Shown: positions 25,661-35,214, counted from the first letter of the stretch. The stretch is DNA of 64,000 nt from Streptomyces agglomeratus (GCF_001746415.1 NZ_MEHJ01000001.1:2873001-2937000), one strand, 5' to 3'. Made by a program: numbers and translations. The notes: generated from the sequence alone by a model not told the origin.

Positions 25661-25670
25661 CGAGTTTGAA

Positions 25671-27878
25671 TCAGTCTTCCTCGTCGGCCTCTCCGAGGTC
25701 GTGACCTGCGCAGAGGGCCAGCACATCGGCTCCGAAACGCTCCAGCTTCCGCGCGCCGACCCCCGAGATGACGGCCAGTTCGCCCGGCTCGCCCGGCGCC
25801 GCCTCGGCGATCGCCATCAGCGTCTTGTCGGTGAAGACGCAGTACGCGGGCTGGCCCAGCTCCCGCGCCTGGCCGGCCCGCCAGGCGTGCAGCCGTTCGT
25901 ACAGCGCCTCGTCCATGTCCGACGGGCAGTCCTCGCAGCGCATCAGTTTCACCTCACCGGCGTCGGTGAGGGTCTTTCCGCACACCCGGCACAGGGCCGA
26001 GGAGCGGCGCCGGCGCTTGGGCGCACCACCGATGGCGGTTCCTGTGCCGGTGCCGCCGCTGCCGCGCACGACGCTCGCGCCGCCGCCCGCACCACGGCCG
26101 CCGGAGGCGGCGGAGCCGGGGCGCAACCCGTTCAGGAAACGGCTCGGGCGGCGGGAGGCCCGGCCGCCCGGGGAGCGGGACAGTGCCCAGGACAGGCCCA
26201 GATGCAGACGGGCGCGCGTGACGCCTACGTACAGCAGGCGCCGCTCCTCCTCGACCTGCTCGTCGGTCTTGGCGTACGTGATCGGCATCATGCCCTCGGT
26301 GAGACCGACCAGGAACACGGCGTCCCACTCCAGGCCCTTCGCGGAGTGCAGCGAGGCGAGGGTCACTCCCTGGACGGTGGGCGCGTGCTGGGCGGCCGCG
26401 CGCTCGTCGAGTTCGGCCACGAGGTCGGAGAGCGTCGCCGCGGGCCTGGTCTGCGCGAAGTCCTCGGCGAGACGGACCAGTGCGGCCAGCGACTCCCACT
26501 GGTCACGCACCGCGCCGGAGCCGGCCGGGGGCTGAGTGGTCCAGCCGTTGCCACTGAGGACGGCGCGGGTCTGGGAGGGGAGGTCGACGACATCGTCGAG
26601 CAGCGGGTCGTTGTCGCCGAAGCGGGCGGCGCTGCGCAGACCGTTGATGGCCTTGCGCACCTCCTGGCGCTCGAAGAACCGCTCGGCGCCGCGAAGCTGG
26701 TAGGGCACCCCGGCGTCGGCCAGTGCCTGCTCGTAGACCTCCGACTGGGCGTTGATGCGGTACAGCACGGCGATCTCGCCGGCCGGCACGCCCGCGGCGA
26801 CGAGGTCGCGGATGCGGCGGGCGGTGCCCTCGGCCTCGGCGGGCTCGTCCGCGTACTCCGTATAGACGGGGTCGGGGCCGGGCTCCCGCTGGGAAACCAG
26901 TTCCAGACGGTGCTCGGCGGCCCGGCCGTGCGCCTGGGCGAGCAGCCCGTTGGCCAGGTGGACGACCTGCGGCGTCGAGCGGTAGTCGCGGACCAGCTTC
27001 ACGACCGTGGCGTCCGCGTACTTGGTGCGGAAGTCCAGCAGGTAGTCCGGGGTGGCGCCGGTGAAGGAGTAGATCGTCTGGCTGGCGTCGCCGACGACGC
27101 ACAGGTTCGGCCGGTCCCCCAGCCACAGCTCCAGCAGCCGCTGCTGGAGCGGGCTGACGTCCTGGTACTCGTCCACCACGAAGTGCTGGTACTGGCTGCG
27201 CACGTGGTCGGCGATGTCGTGCCGGTCCTGGAGGATGCCGACGGTGAGGAGAAGCACGTCCTCGAAGTCGATCATCCCTCGGTCGCGCTTGAGCTGCTCG
27301 TACATCGCGTAGATCTGCGAGATCTCCGCCGCGTCCCTCGGAGCGTCACGGCCCGCCTTGGCCGCCACGGCCGGATAGTCACCGGGGACGGTCTGTGTGA
27401 CCTTCGCCCACTCGATCTCGCCCGTCACGTCCCGGAGCTCGTTGCGGTCGAGCCGGACACGGCAGCGCGCCGCCGCCTCGGCGACCAGCTGGATCTTGCG
27501 CTCGACGAGCCGGGGCAGGTCACCACCGACTGCTTTCGGCCAGAAGTACTGGAGCTGGCGGAGCGCCGCGGAGTGGAAGGTGCGCGCCTGGACACCGCCC
27601 GCACCGAGCTGGCGCAGCCGTCCGCGCATCTCCCCCGCGGCGCGGTTCGTGAACGTGACGGCCAGCACACTGGCGGGCTGGAGGACCCCGGCGCGCACGC
27701 CGTACGCGATGCGGTGCGTGATGGCGCGTGTCTTGCCGGTGCCGGCCCCGGCCAGCACGCACACCGGACCGTGCAGGGCCGTCGCGACCTGGCGCTGCTC
27801 GGGGTCGAGCCCTTCGAGCACCGCGTCCGCCGAGTCGGGGACCTGCGGGAAGAGAGAGGAGTGCGTTGCTGCTGTCAC
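25671..27878 (-). CDS. uvrD2: UvrD2-type superfamily 1A DNA helicase with tetracysteine and HRDC domains
   Basis: A 735-residue SF1A helicase. Motifs seen are Walker A (LAGAGTGKTRAI), Ia (TFTNRAAGEM), II (VVDEYQD), III (VVGDASQTIYSFTGA), IV-V (TLASLHSAKGLEWD) and VI (LLYVGVTRA). After the motor comes a Gly/Ser linker, a four-cysteine cluster (CRVCG...CEDC) and a C-terminal HRDC domain (AYCVFTDKTLMAIAEAAPG). This tail defines actinobacterial UvrD2, a Ku-independent 3'-5' helicase that is essential in mycobacteria. The GTG at 27878 is the start where homology begins. It is divergent from mycoredoxin, as in Mycobacterium (Rv3198c/Rv3198A). Confidence 0.93.
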   Translation of the reverse strand: MTAATHSSLFPQVPDSADAVLEGLDPEQRQVATALHGPVCVLAGAGTGKTRAITHRIAYGVRAGVLQPASVLAVTFTNRAAGEMRGRLRQLGAGGVQARTFHSAALRQLQYFWPKAVGGDLPRLVERKIQLVAEAAARCRVRLDRNELRDVTGEIEWAKVTQTVPGDYPAVAAKAGRDAPRDAAEISQIYAMYEQLKRDRGMIDFEDVLLLTVGILQDRHDIADHVRSQYQHFVVDEYQDVSPLQQRLLELWLGDRPNLCVVGDASQTIYSFTGATPDYLLDFRTKYADATVVKLVRDYRSTPQVVHLANGLLAQAHGRAAEHRLELVSQREPGPDPVYTEYADEPAEAEGTARRIRDLVAAGVPAGEIAVLYRINAQSEVYEQALADAGVPYQLRGAERFFERQEVRKAINGLRSAARFGDNDPLLDDVVDLPSQTRAVLSGNGWTTQPPAGSGAVRDQWESLAALVRLAEDFAQTRPAATLSDLVAELDERAAAQHAPTVQGVTLASLHSAKGLEWDAVFLVGLTEGMMPITYAKTDEQVEEERRLLYVGVTRARLHLGLSWALSRSPGGRASRRPSRFLNGLRPGSAASGGRGAGGGASVVRGSGGTGTGTAIGGAPKRRRRSSALCRVCGKTLTDAGEVKLMRCEDCPSDMDEALYERLHAWRAGQARELGQPAYCVFTDKTLMAIAEAAPGEPGELAVISGVGARKLERFGADVLALCAGHDLGEADEED

Positions 27879-28053
27879 CCCGCCATGCTGCCAGGTCGCA
27901 AGAGGTGGATGCGGCGCTTGTCCACAGGCCCGGGCTTCCGGTCGTACTAATGCGGGAATGGCGGTCGGGTCCCGTACGTTCGACTCACTGGCATTCCGAC
28001 GCGCTGGGGAAACGGACCCCAGTGGACTTCAGCGAACCAGAGGAGCGCATTCG

Positions 28054-28308
28054 ATGCAGGGCACAGTGACGATGTACAGCACGACGTGGTGCGGCTACTG
28101 CCGTCGGCTCAAGAGCCAGATGGACCGTGAGGGCATCGCGTACACCGAGATCAACATCGAGCTGGACCCTGAGTCGGCGGCCTTCGTCGAGAAGGCGAAT
28201 GGCGGAAACCAGACGGTCCCGACCGTCCTCGTGGTTCCCGCCTCTGGTGAGCAGGCGGTCATGACCAACCCCAGCCTCGCGCAGGTCAAGCAGGCGCTGG
28301 CCGTCTGA
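28054..28308 (+). CDS. mrx1: Mycoredoxin (glutaredoxin-fold mycothiol-disulfide reductase)
   Basis: An 84-residue glutaredoxin-fold protein. The active site Cys13-Gly-Tyr-Cys16 (TTWCGYC) is the CGYC form of mycoredoxin-1. A cis-proline follows in QTVPTVLV. It reduces mycothiol mixed disulfides on proteins using mycothiol and NADPH-dependent mycothione reductase, replacing the glutathione system in actinobacteria. The ATG has GAGGAG eight bases upstream. It ends at a strong terminator shared with nudC. Confidence 0.93.
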   Translation: MQGTVTMYSTTWCGYCRRLKSQMDREGIAYTEINIELDPESAAFVEKANGGNQTVPTVLVVPASGEQAVMTNPSLAQVKQALAV

Positions 28309-28343
28309 CGCGCGTACGGACGAGCGCGCGGACGAGCACGTGA

Positions 28344-28380
28344 CGGAAGGGCCCCGGGCGGTGACGCCGGGGCCCTTCCG
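28344..28380. terminator. Bidirectional terminator between mycoredoxin and nudC
   Basis: CGGAAGGGCCCCGG pairs perfectly (14 bp) with CCGGGGCCCTTCCG, nine-base loop, between convergent genes. Confidence 0.88.
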
Positions 28381-28425
28381 TATGCGCGACGCGTGTGCGC
28401 GGCGCGTGCGGTTCGGTTGCCGGTG

Positions 28426-29550
28426 CTACGGATTCACCGGCTTCGGCAGGGGCTCGCCGTACCAGAGCTCCACCAGGCGGGCCGCGATCGAGATGCCCGA
28501 CGGGGGCAGGATCTCGCCGGACTCGATGGCGGCGCGCAGGTCGTCCCTGGAGAACCAGCGCGCCTCCTCGATCTCGTCGCCGTCCACGTTGATCTCCGAC
28601 GACGTGGCACGCGCCATGAAGCCCAGCATCAGGCTGGACGGGAACGGCCACGGCTGGCTGGCGACGTACTCGACGCGGCCGACCGTGACGCCCGCCTCCT
28701 CGAAGACCTCACGGGCCACCGATTCCTCGATCGTCTCGCCCGGCTCCACAAAGCCCGCGAGCGTCGAGAACCGGCCTTCCGGCCAGTGCACCTGGCGGCC
28801 GAGGAGCGCCCGGTCCTCCTCGTCCGTGACCAGCATGATCACGGCGGGGTCGGTACGCGGGTAGTGCTCGGCGCCGCACGCCTGGCAGCGCCGGATGTGC
28901 CCGGCCGCCGCGATGACGGTGCGCTCGCCGCAGCGCGAACAGAAGCGGTGCAGCCGCTGCCAGTTCTCCAGGGCCACCGCGTGGACCATCAGCCCCGCGT
29001 CGCGCGGTCCGAGCAGGAGCCCGGCCTCGCGCAGGCCGGCGGGGCGCGCGGACTGGTCCATGCGGCCCGGAAGGGAGTCCTTCTGGAGGGCGAAGTAGCT
29101 GACGCCGTCCTCGTCCGTACCGAGGAAGTAGCGGTGGGTCTCGGTGACCGGCGCCTCGAAGGCCGGAGTCATCACGAGTTCGGTGCGGCCGTCCGGGGTG
29201 TCGTCTATCAGCGCCTGTCCGCCGGAGACCACGAAGACGCGGGTCGTCGGGTGGCTCCACGCCGCGGCCAGCCACGCCTCGTCGAGGCGGTGGTGGGCGG
29301 CGCGGTCGATGCCGCTGGGAGCGGTGAGCCCGATCGGCTGCTCGGTGACGGCGGCACCGTCGGCACTGCCCGCGCCGGCCGACGCGTCGGCGTTGGCCGC
29401 GCTGCTCGCGCTGCTTGTGATGCCCGCGCTGTCCGTGGTGCCCGCGCTGTCCGTGGTGCCCACGTTGCTTGTGGTGGTCACGGTCTTCGTGGCGTCCGTA
29501 CTGTCCATGCTCACTGCGGGTAGGCCGGTCTGGTCGGTCGAGGTGCTCAC
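28426..29550 (-). CDS. nudC: NAD+/NADH pyrophosphatase (decapping Nudix hydrolase NudC)
   Basis: A 374-residue NudC. Signatures are the zinc ribbon (CSRCG...CQACG), YPRTDPAVI, a perfect Nudix box (GFVEPGETIEESVAREVFEEAGV) and the NudC-specific SQPWPFPSSLM. It hydrolyses NADH/NAD+ and can remove NAD caps from RNA. The N-terminal 60 residues are a Thr/Ser/Ala/Asp low-complexity extension with direct repeats (GTTDSAGTTDSAG) absent from typical NudC. If translation began at the ATG (29508) most of it would remain. The GTG start has GGAAG nearby. It is 44 bases downstream of the M20 dipeptidase gene. Confidence 0.92.
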   Translation of the reverse strand: MSTSTDQTGLPAVSMDSTDATKTVTTTSNVGTTDSAGTTDSAGITSSASSAANADASAGAGSADGAAVTEQPIGLTAPSGIDRAAHHRLDEAWLAAAWSHPTTRVFVVSGGQALIDDTPDGRTELVMTPAFEAPVTETHRYFLGTDEDGVSYFALQKDSLPGRMDQSARPAGLREAGLLLGPRDAGLMVHAVALENWQRLHRFCSRCGERTVIAAAGHIRRCQACGAEHYPRTDPAVIMLVTDEEDRALLGRQVHWPEGRFSTLAGFVEPGETIEESVAREVFEEAGVTVGRVEYVASQPWPFPSSLMLGFMARATSSEINVDGDEIEEARWFSRDDLRAAIESGEILPPSGISIAARLVELWYGEPLPKPVNP

Positions 29551-29594
29551 AGGTGCTTCCAACTCCCCCTGGTGGATTCGGACGGGTGTCAGGT

Positions 29595-30995
29595 TCAGGA
29601 GGCGCGCCAGTGCGCCGCGAGGTCGCCCCACAGGTACGCGGCGGTTTCGACGCCCTTGAAGAGCAGGTCGAGCTCGACCTTCTCGTTGGGTGCGTGCCAG
29701 CCGTCGGACGGTACGGAGATGCCCAGGAAGAGTACGGGCGCACCGAGTACGTCCTGGAGATCGGCCGCGGGCCCCGAGCCGCCCTCGCGGGTGAAGAGGA
29801 TCTTCCGGCCGAACGCGCGGCCCATGGCCCGTACGACGGACTGGAGGGCGGGGTGGTCGAGCGGCGTCAGACACGGCCGGGTGGCGGCGCCGAACGTGAT
29901 CTCGTGGCGGATTCCGGCCGGGACGCGGGTGGCGGTCCAGTCGCGTACAGACTGCTCGATCTTGTCCGGGTCCTGGCCCGCGACCAGGCGGAACGACAGC
30001 TTCAGGTGCGCGGAGGACGGGACGATCGTCTTGCCGCCGGGGCCCTGGTAGCCGCCGCCGATGCCGTTGACCTCGGCGGTCGGGCGGGCCCAGACGCGCT
30101 CCAGGGTGGTGTGACCGGCCTCGCCGAGGGTGGCCCGTGACTTGGCCGTACCCAGCCATTCGGCCTCGTCGAACGGAAGCTCGGCGAACAGTTCGCGCTC
30201 GCGGTCGGTGAGCGCGACGATCCCGTCGTAGAAACCGGGGATCGTGACGTGCTCGTCCTCGTCGTGGAGCGCCGCTACGAGACGGGCGGCGACGGTGGCC
30301 GGGTTGGGTACGGCGCCGCCGAAGGACCCCGAGTGGATGTCCTGGTCCGGTCCGTACAGCTCGATCTCGCAGTCCGCCACGCCGCGCATGCCGGTGCAGA
30401 CGGTCGGGGTGTCCTCGGACCACATGCCGGTGTCGGAGACGATCACGGCGTCGGCGGTGAGGCGCTGGGCGCGCTCCTCGACCAGGGCGCGGAAGTGCGG
30501 GGAGCCGGACTCCTCCTCACCCTCGATGAGGAGCTTGAGGTTGACGGCGGGGGTGGTGCGGCCGGTGGCGGCGAGGTGCGCGCGGACTCCGAGGGTGTGG
30601 AAGAACACCTGGCCCTTGTCGTCCGCCGCGCCGCGGGCGTAGAGCCGGCCGTCGACGATCTCCGGCTCGAAGGGGTCGGTGTGCCAGCCGTCCTCACGCG
30701 CGGCGGGCTGCACGTCGTGGTGTCCGTACACGAGCACGGTGGGGGCGGCAGGGTCGCCGCTCGGCCACTCGGCGAAGACCGCCGGGGCGCCCGCCGTGGG
30801 CCAGATCTCGGTGACCGGGAAGCCGGTCTCCCGGAGCTTCGCGGACAGCCATTCGGCGCTGCGCCGTACGTCGGCGGCGTGGTCCGGCTGCGCCGACACG
30901 GACGGGATGCGGAGCCAGTCGGCGAGGTCGCCGAGGAAGGCCGCGCGGTGCGTGTCGATGTACGTACGGACGACGCTGTCCGGGGTGTCGCTCAT
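29595..30995 (-). CDS. M20-family dipeptidase
   Basis: A 466-residue metallopeptidase of the M20 (carnosinase/PepV-like) type. The metal and catalytic residues are visible: His92 and Asp94 in YGHHDVQP, Asp126 in RGAADDKGQ, and the Glu pair 160-161 in IEGEEESGS. Dimerisation-domain motifs DIHSGSFGGAVPNP and GGYQGPGGKTIVP follow. It cleaves dipeptides, possibly mycothiol-related or cell-wall peptides; the substrate is not evident. The start lies ten bases after the adnB stop, so it is in the adnB transcript. Cytoplasmic, no signal peptide. Confidence 0.9.
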   Translation of the reverse strand: MSDTPDSVVRTYIDTHRAAFLGDLADWLRIPSVSAQPDHAADVRRSAEWLSAKLRETGFPVTEIWPTAGAPAVFAEWPSGDPAAPTVLVYGHHDVQPAAREDGWHTDPFEPEIVDGRLYARGAADDKGQVFFHTLGVRAHLAATGRTTPAVNLKLLIEGEEESGSPHFRALVEERAQRLTADAVIVSDTGMWSEDTPTVCTGMRGVADCEIELYGPDQDIHSGSFGGAVPNPATVAARLVAALHDEDEHVTIPGFYDGIVALTDRERELFAELPFDEAEWLGTAKSRATLGEAGHTTLERVWARPTAEVNGIGGGYQGPGGKTIVPSSAHLKLSFRLVAGQDPDKIEQSVRDWTATRVPAGIRHEITFGAATRPCLTPLDHPALQSVVRAMGRAFGRKILFTREGGSGPAADLQDVLGAPVLFLGISVPSDGWHAPNEKVELDLLFKGVETAAYLWGDLAAHWRAS

Positions 30996-31005
30996 GGCCC
31001 CGAGC

Positions 31006-34000
31006 CTATCCGGCCGCCGGACCGGGCTCGTCCAGCAGGATCCGCTCCAGCCGGGCGCGGTCGGGGAGGTTGGCAGGGCGGGCGATTTCGCCGGTGCGCA
31101 CGTAGAGGAACGCGGCGCCCACCGAGTCCAGGGGCAGGTCGTACTGCTCGGCCCAGGCGAGGCGGTAGACGGCGAGCTGGAGGGGGTCGGCGGCTCGCGT
31201 GCGGCTCGTCTTCCAGTCGACGATCTCGTACGCGCCGGTCTCCTCGTCGCGGTAGACGGCGTCTATCCGGCCCCGGATCACGCGGCCCGCGAGTGTGAGG
31301 TGGAAGGGGGCCTCGACGCGGTACGGGGTGCGGCGGGCGTACGGGGTGCGTTCGAACGCCTCCTTGAGCTCCGCCAGGTCGCGCTCGTCCGCGATCTCGG
31401 CGTCGGTCTCGTCACGGCCGGGCAGCTCGTCCGGGCCGAGCATGGGCAGCGGCAGCTCTTCGAACCGCGACTCCACCCAGGCGTGGAAACGGGTGCCACG
31501 GCGGGCGGCGGGCTGGGGCGGGCGCGGCATGGGACGGGCGAGTTCGTGGGCGAAGCCGTCGGGGTCGGCGGCGAGGCGCAGGAGCTGGGAAGCCGTGAGG
31601 GACGGCGGTACGGGAACGTCGCGGGTGGTGGCGCGGGCACGGCGCAGCTCACCGGCGAGAGCGTCGAGGTCCCGGTCCCAGGAGGCGACCGCGCGGGCCT
31701 CTTCCGGGGTGAGGACGGCTTGCGAGGGGGTTCCCCGGAAGCCGGGGGCGCTCGCCCCGGCGTCTGCCGCGCGGCGCGGGGCGGAGGCCCCGGCCGGCCG
31801 TGTCGGCGGTACGGCGGGGGCGTCGGTGGGGTGGGGGCGGGCGTGCCCGGCGTCGTGGTGCGGAGCGGACGGTACGGCGGTCGCGTACTCGCCGCCGTCG
31901 AGCGCCTCCGCACGCGAGTGGGTCCGGGCGGCGGGCACGGCGCCGGGGGGAAGTGCGGGCTCGGAGTGGGGGCGTGCGTGAGCCTCGGCCCCGCTGCGGC
32001 CGCCTGTCGCGGAGGCAGCGCCGTGCGCGGCAGGAGTGTCGGTTCCGGCCTGCGGGTCGATGTGGGGGTCTGCGTGGGGGGCTGTCCCGAGATGGGCGTT
32101 GCTGTAGGGATCGGTACCTGAATCGGCACCGGCCGCAGCCGCGGCGTCGACCTCGGCATCGGTATCGGTATCGGCATCGGCATCGGCATCGGCATCGGCA
32201 TCGGCATCGGCCTGAGGGTGGGTCTTCGCCTCGGGCGCCGCCCCCGCGCCGACGGCGTCGATCGCCGCCGTGACGTCCGTGGTCCGCTCCGCCGCGTGCG
32301 CCGGCCGCTTCGTGAGCAGACTGTCCCAGTCGGCCGGGGACGCGTCGTAATCCGCTTCGAAGTCGGGCTCCGGTTCGAAGTCGGGCTCAAAGTTCGGCTC
32401 GTACTCCGGCTCCCCGGGCTCGTCGAAGTCGGCGGGGGGAGCCTCCTCCGCCGCCCACTCCGCCGCCTCGTCGGTCCCTTCCGTAGCCAGGCTCCGCAAG
32501 TGCGCCATGACCGTCTCGGCCGCCCGGCGGCGGCGCTCCATCGACGTCGGGTCCAGAGGCAGCGGCCACGCCCGGTCCGCCGCCGACTCACGCAGCGAGG
32601 GATTCTCCTCGCCCTCCGCAGGCTCGTCCGCCCATGCCTCGATCTCGCCGAACCCGGCCGCGCAGTGGTCGTACAGCTCCCGCAGGAAGCCGGAGGGCCC
32701 GCGCGGCTTCTTCTGGGTCGGACCCCACCAGTGACCCGAGCCCAGCAGCAGCGAGCGCGGGCGCGTGAACGTGACGTACCCGAGGCGCAGTTCCTCGGTG
32801 TGCTGGTGGGCCTTCATCGCGTCCTTGAACGCCTTGACGCCCTTGGCGTCCCAGTCGGTGACGTCCGGGAGCGTCTTCGCGTCGCCGCGCAGCGCGTGCG
32901 GCAGGACCTTCGCCTGCGAGGCCCAGGAGTCGCGGGACTGCTCACTCGGGAAGTGGCCCGCGACCAGGCCCGGCGCCGCCACGACGTCCCACTCCAGGCC
33001 CTTGGACTTGTGGGCGGTGAGGACCTTCACGGTGTTCTCGCCACCGGGCAGGGCGTTGTCCAGGCCCTTCTCGTACTGGGCGGCCGTGCGCAGGAAGGCG
33101 AGGAAGGCCAGTAGGTTCGCCTCGCCGTCCAGGGCGGCGAATCCCGCCGCGGTGTCCAGGAAGTTGCTCAGTGTCTCGCGGCGGCGGGCGGCCAGGGCGT
33201 GCGGGGACGCGGACAGTTCCACTTCGAGGCCCGTCGTGGCGAGCACCCGGTGCAGTACGTCCATGAGCGGGTCCGCGAGCGAGCGCCGCAGGTCGCGCAG
33301 CTCGGCCGCCAGGCGGGCGAAACGGACCCGGGCGTCGGCGGAGAAGGGCAGGCCGTCGTCCGGGCCGCCGCCGGACTCCAGGAACGTGTCGAGCGCGTCC
33401 GCCAGCGAGATGACCTCCGCCGGGTCCACGCCCTCGACCGCCTCGGCCAGCCTCCCGTCGGGGTCCGCGTCCGCGTCGACGCCCGCAGCGCGGTGGACGA
33501 GCAGCCGTGCTCGGCGGCCGAGCAGCGCCAGGTCGCGCGGGCCGATGCGCCAGCGCGGGCCCGTGAGGATGCGTACGAGCGAGGCGTTGGCTCCGGGGTC
33601 CTGGAGGACTTCGCAGACCGCGACGAGGTCCGCGACCTCCGGGAGGTGCAGCAGTCCGGAGAGGCCGACCACCTCGACCGGTACGTCGCGGGCCACCAGC
33701 GCGCCCTGGATCTCGGCGAAGTCGCCCGCCGTACGGCACAGGACGGCGATCTCGCCGGGCTCCTTTCCCGTACGGACGAGGTGGGCTATGGAGTCGGCCA
33801 GCCACGCGATCTCCTCCGCGTGGGTGGGGAGCAGGGCGCAGCGGACGATGCCGTCGCGCTCGGCGCCCGGAGCCGGACGCAGCGCCTCAACACCCTCGTG
33901 CATGGCGCGCAGCGGGACGGCGAGGCCGTTGGCGAGGTCGAGGAGGCGGCCGCCACTGCGGCGGTTCTCGCTGAGCGAGAAGCGGGCGGCGGGGGTTCCG

Positions 34001-34983
34001 TCGGCGTACGGGAAGTGGGTGGGGAAGTCGTCGAGGTTGGCGACGGACGCCCCGCGCCAGCCGTAGATCGCCTGGCAGGGGTCGCCGACCGCCGTCACCG
34101 CGTGCCCTGTGCCGCCGCCGAACAGCCCCGAAAGGAGGAGGCGCTGGGCGACGGACGTGTCCTGGTACTCGTCGAGCAGGACCACCCGGAACTCGTCGCG
34201 CAGGATCCGGCCGGCCTCCTCACTGGTGAGCGCGAGCTCGGCGGAGAGCGCGATCTGGTCACCGAAGTCGAGGAGGTCACGGCTGCGCTTGGCCTCGCGG
34301 TAGCGCGTGGTGAGGTCGAGGAGTTCGAGGCGGGCGGTGGCGGCCTCGGGGACCTTGCGCAGGTCGGCGTTGGAGAGCTTGACGGACGCGAGCGTGTGCA
34401 GCAGCTCGGTGTCGTACGCCGCGAGGTGGGTCGGCGGCACGAGGTGCTCGGCCAGCTCCGCGTCCAGTGCCAGCAGGTCGCTGACCAGTGCGGGGAAGGA
34501 TTTCGTCAGCGCCGGGTACGGTCCGGGCGCCTCCCGCAGCACCCGCGCGGCGAGCTGGTAGCGGGTGGCGTCGGCGAGGAGGCGGGCGGTCGGTTCGAGG
34601 CCGATGCGCAGGCCGTGCTCGGCGAGGAGCTGTCCGGCGAAGGCGTGGTACGTCGAGATCCGGGGCTCGCCGGGAGGGTTGTCGGGGTCGATGACGTCGG
34701 GGTCGGTCACCCCGGCACGGATCAGTGCCTTGCGGACGCGCTCGGCCAGCTCCCCGGCCGCCTTGTTGGTGAAGGTCAGGCCGAGCACCTGCTCGGGGGC
34801 GACCTGTCCGGTGCCGACCAGCCACACCACCCGCGCGGCCATGACCGTCGTCTTGCCCGAACCGGCTCCGGCCACGATGACCTGCGGGGCAGGCGGTGCG
34901 ACGATGCACGCCATCTGCTCCGGGGTGAACGGGATGCCGAGGAGCTCTTTGAGCTGCTCGGGGTCGGTGATTCGGGCTGACAC
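31006..34983 (-). CDS. adnB: AdnB-like helicase-nuclease subunit
   Basis: About 1,325 residues. An N-terminal UvrD-type motor (Walker A VAGAGSGKTTVMAARV, motif II LLDEYQDTS, motif III AVGDPCQAIYGWRGA, late motif VLTAHKSKGLEWD) joins a C-terminal RecB-like PD-(D/E)xK nuclease (YEIVDWKTSRTRAADPLQLAVYRLAW). Between them lies a very long acidic, low-complexity linker (about residues 840-1120), including a run of alternating Asp-Ala encoded by a hexanucleotide repeat. AdnA-AdnB resects double-strand ends in actinobacteria. The A/B naming follows gene order in mycobacteria and is tentative. I chose the GTG; the TTG ten codons upstream is alternative. Confidence 0.87.
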   Translation of the reverse strand: MSARITDPEQLKELLGIPFTPEQMACIVAPPAPQVIVAGAGSGKTTVMAARVVWLVGTGQVAPEQVLGLTFTNKAAGELAERVRKALIRAGVTDPDVIDPDNPPGEPRISTYHAFAGQLLAEHGLRIGLEPTARLLADATRYQLAARVLREAPGPYPALTKSFPALVSDLLALDAELAEHLVPPTHLAAYDTELLHTLASVKLSNADLRKVPEAATARLELLDLTTRYREAKRSRDLLDFGDQIALSAELALTSEEAGRILRDEFRVVLLDEYQDTSVAQRLLLSGLFGGGTGHAVTAVGDPCQAIYGWRGASVANLDDFPTHFPYADGTPAARFSLSENRRSGGRLLDLANGLAVPLRAMHEGVEALRPAPGAERDGIVRCALLPTHAEEIAWLADSIAHLVRTGKEPGEIAVLCRTAGDFAEIQGALVARDVPVEVVGLSGLLHLPEVADLVAVCEVLQDPGANASLVRILTGPRWRIGPRDLALLGRRARLLVHRAAGVDADADPDGRLAEAVEGVDPAEVISLADALDTFLESGGGPDDGLPFSADARVRFARLAAELRDLRRSLADPLMDVLHRVLATTGLEVELSASPHALAARRRETLSNFLDTAAGFAALDGEANLLAFLAFLRTAAQYEKGLDNALPGGENTVKVLTAHKSKGLEWDVVAAPGLVAGHFPSEQSRDSWASQAKVLPHALRGDAKTLPDVTDWDAKGVKAFKDAMKAHQHTEELRLGYVTFTRPRSLLLGSGHWWGPTQKKPRGPSGFLRELYDHCAAGFGEIEAWADEPAEGEENPSLRESAADRAWPLPLDPTSMERRRRAAETVMAHLRSLATEGTDEAAEWAAEEAPPADFDEPGEPEYEPNFEPDFEPEPDFEADYDASPADWDSLLTKRPAHAAERTTDVTAAIDAVGAGAAPEAKTHPQADADADADADADADTDTDAEVDAAAAAGADSGTDPYSNAHLGTAPHADPHIDPQAGTDTPAAHGAASATGGRSGAEAHARPHSEPALPPGAVPAARTHSRAEALDGGEYATAVPSAPHHDAGHARPHPTDAPAVPPTRPAGASAPRRAADAGASAPGFRGTPSQAVLTPEEARAVASWDRDLDALAGELRRARATTRDVPVPPSLTASQLLRLAADPDGFAHELARPMPRPPQPAARRGTRFHAWVESRFEELPLPMLGPDELPGRDETDAEIADERDLAELKEAFERTPYARRTPYRVEAPFHLTLAGRVIRGRIDAVYRDEETGAYEIVDWKTSRTRAADPLQLAVYRLAWAEQYDLPLDSVGAAFLYVRTGEIARPANLPDRARLERILLDEPGPAAG
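32155..32210. repeat. GGCATC/GGTATC hexanucleotide microsatellite in adnB
   Basis: About nine to ten consecutive 6-base units (GGCATC with two GGTATC variants) encode the (Asp-Ala)n/(Asp-Thr)n run on the minus strand. Changes in unit number keep the frame, so only linker length would vary. Confidence 0.88.
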
Positions 34984-35097
34984 CCCAGAGAGGCTATCCG
35001 GCCCCACTGACAACGACGGAACGTCGCACGGGGGCTACGGGCTGTCGACAACCCGCTGTCCGGCGGTCTCTGCCCGACGGCGCAGGCGGCGCGGCAG

Positions 35098-35170
35098 GAC
35101 GTCAGGGCAGCGCGGCAGCGCGGCAGGACGTCAGGGCAGGGCGGCAGGGCAGGGCGTCGGGGCGAGGCGG
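35098..35170. repeat. Short direct repeats between adnA and adnB
   Basis: The segment GCGGCAGGACGTCAGGGCAG occurs twice within 40 bases and is followed by further GGCAGGGCAGGG units. It lies in the 231-base gap between the two helicase genes. Confidence 0.6.
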
Positions 35171-35214
35171 CAGGGCTCGGTCCGGTATTCGCCGCTGTGG
35201 GCCGCCCTCGGCTC

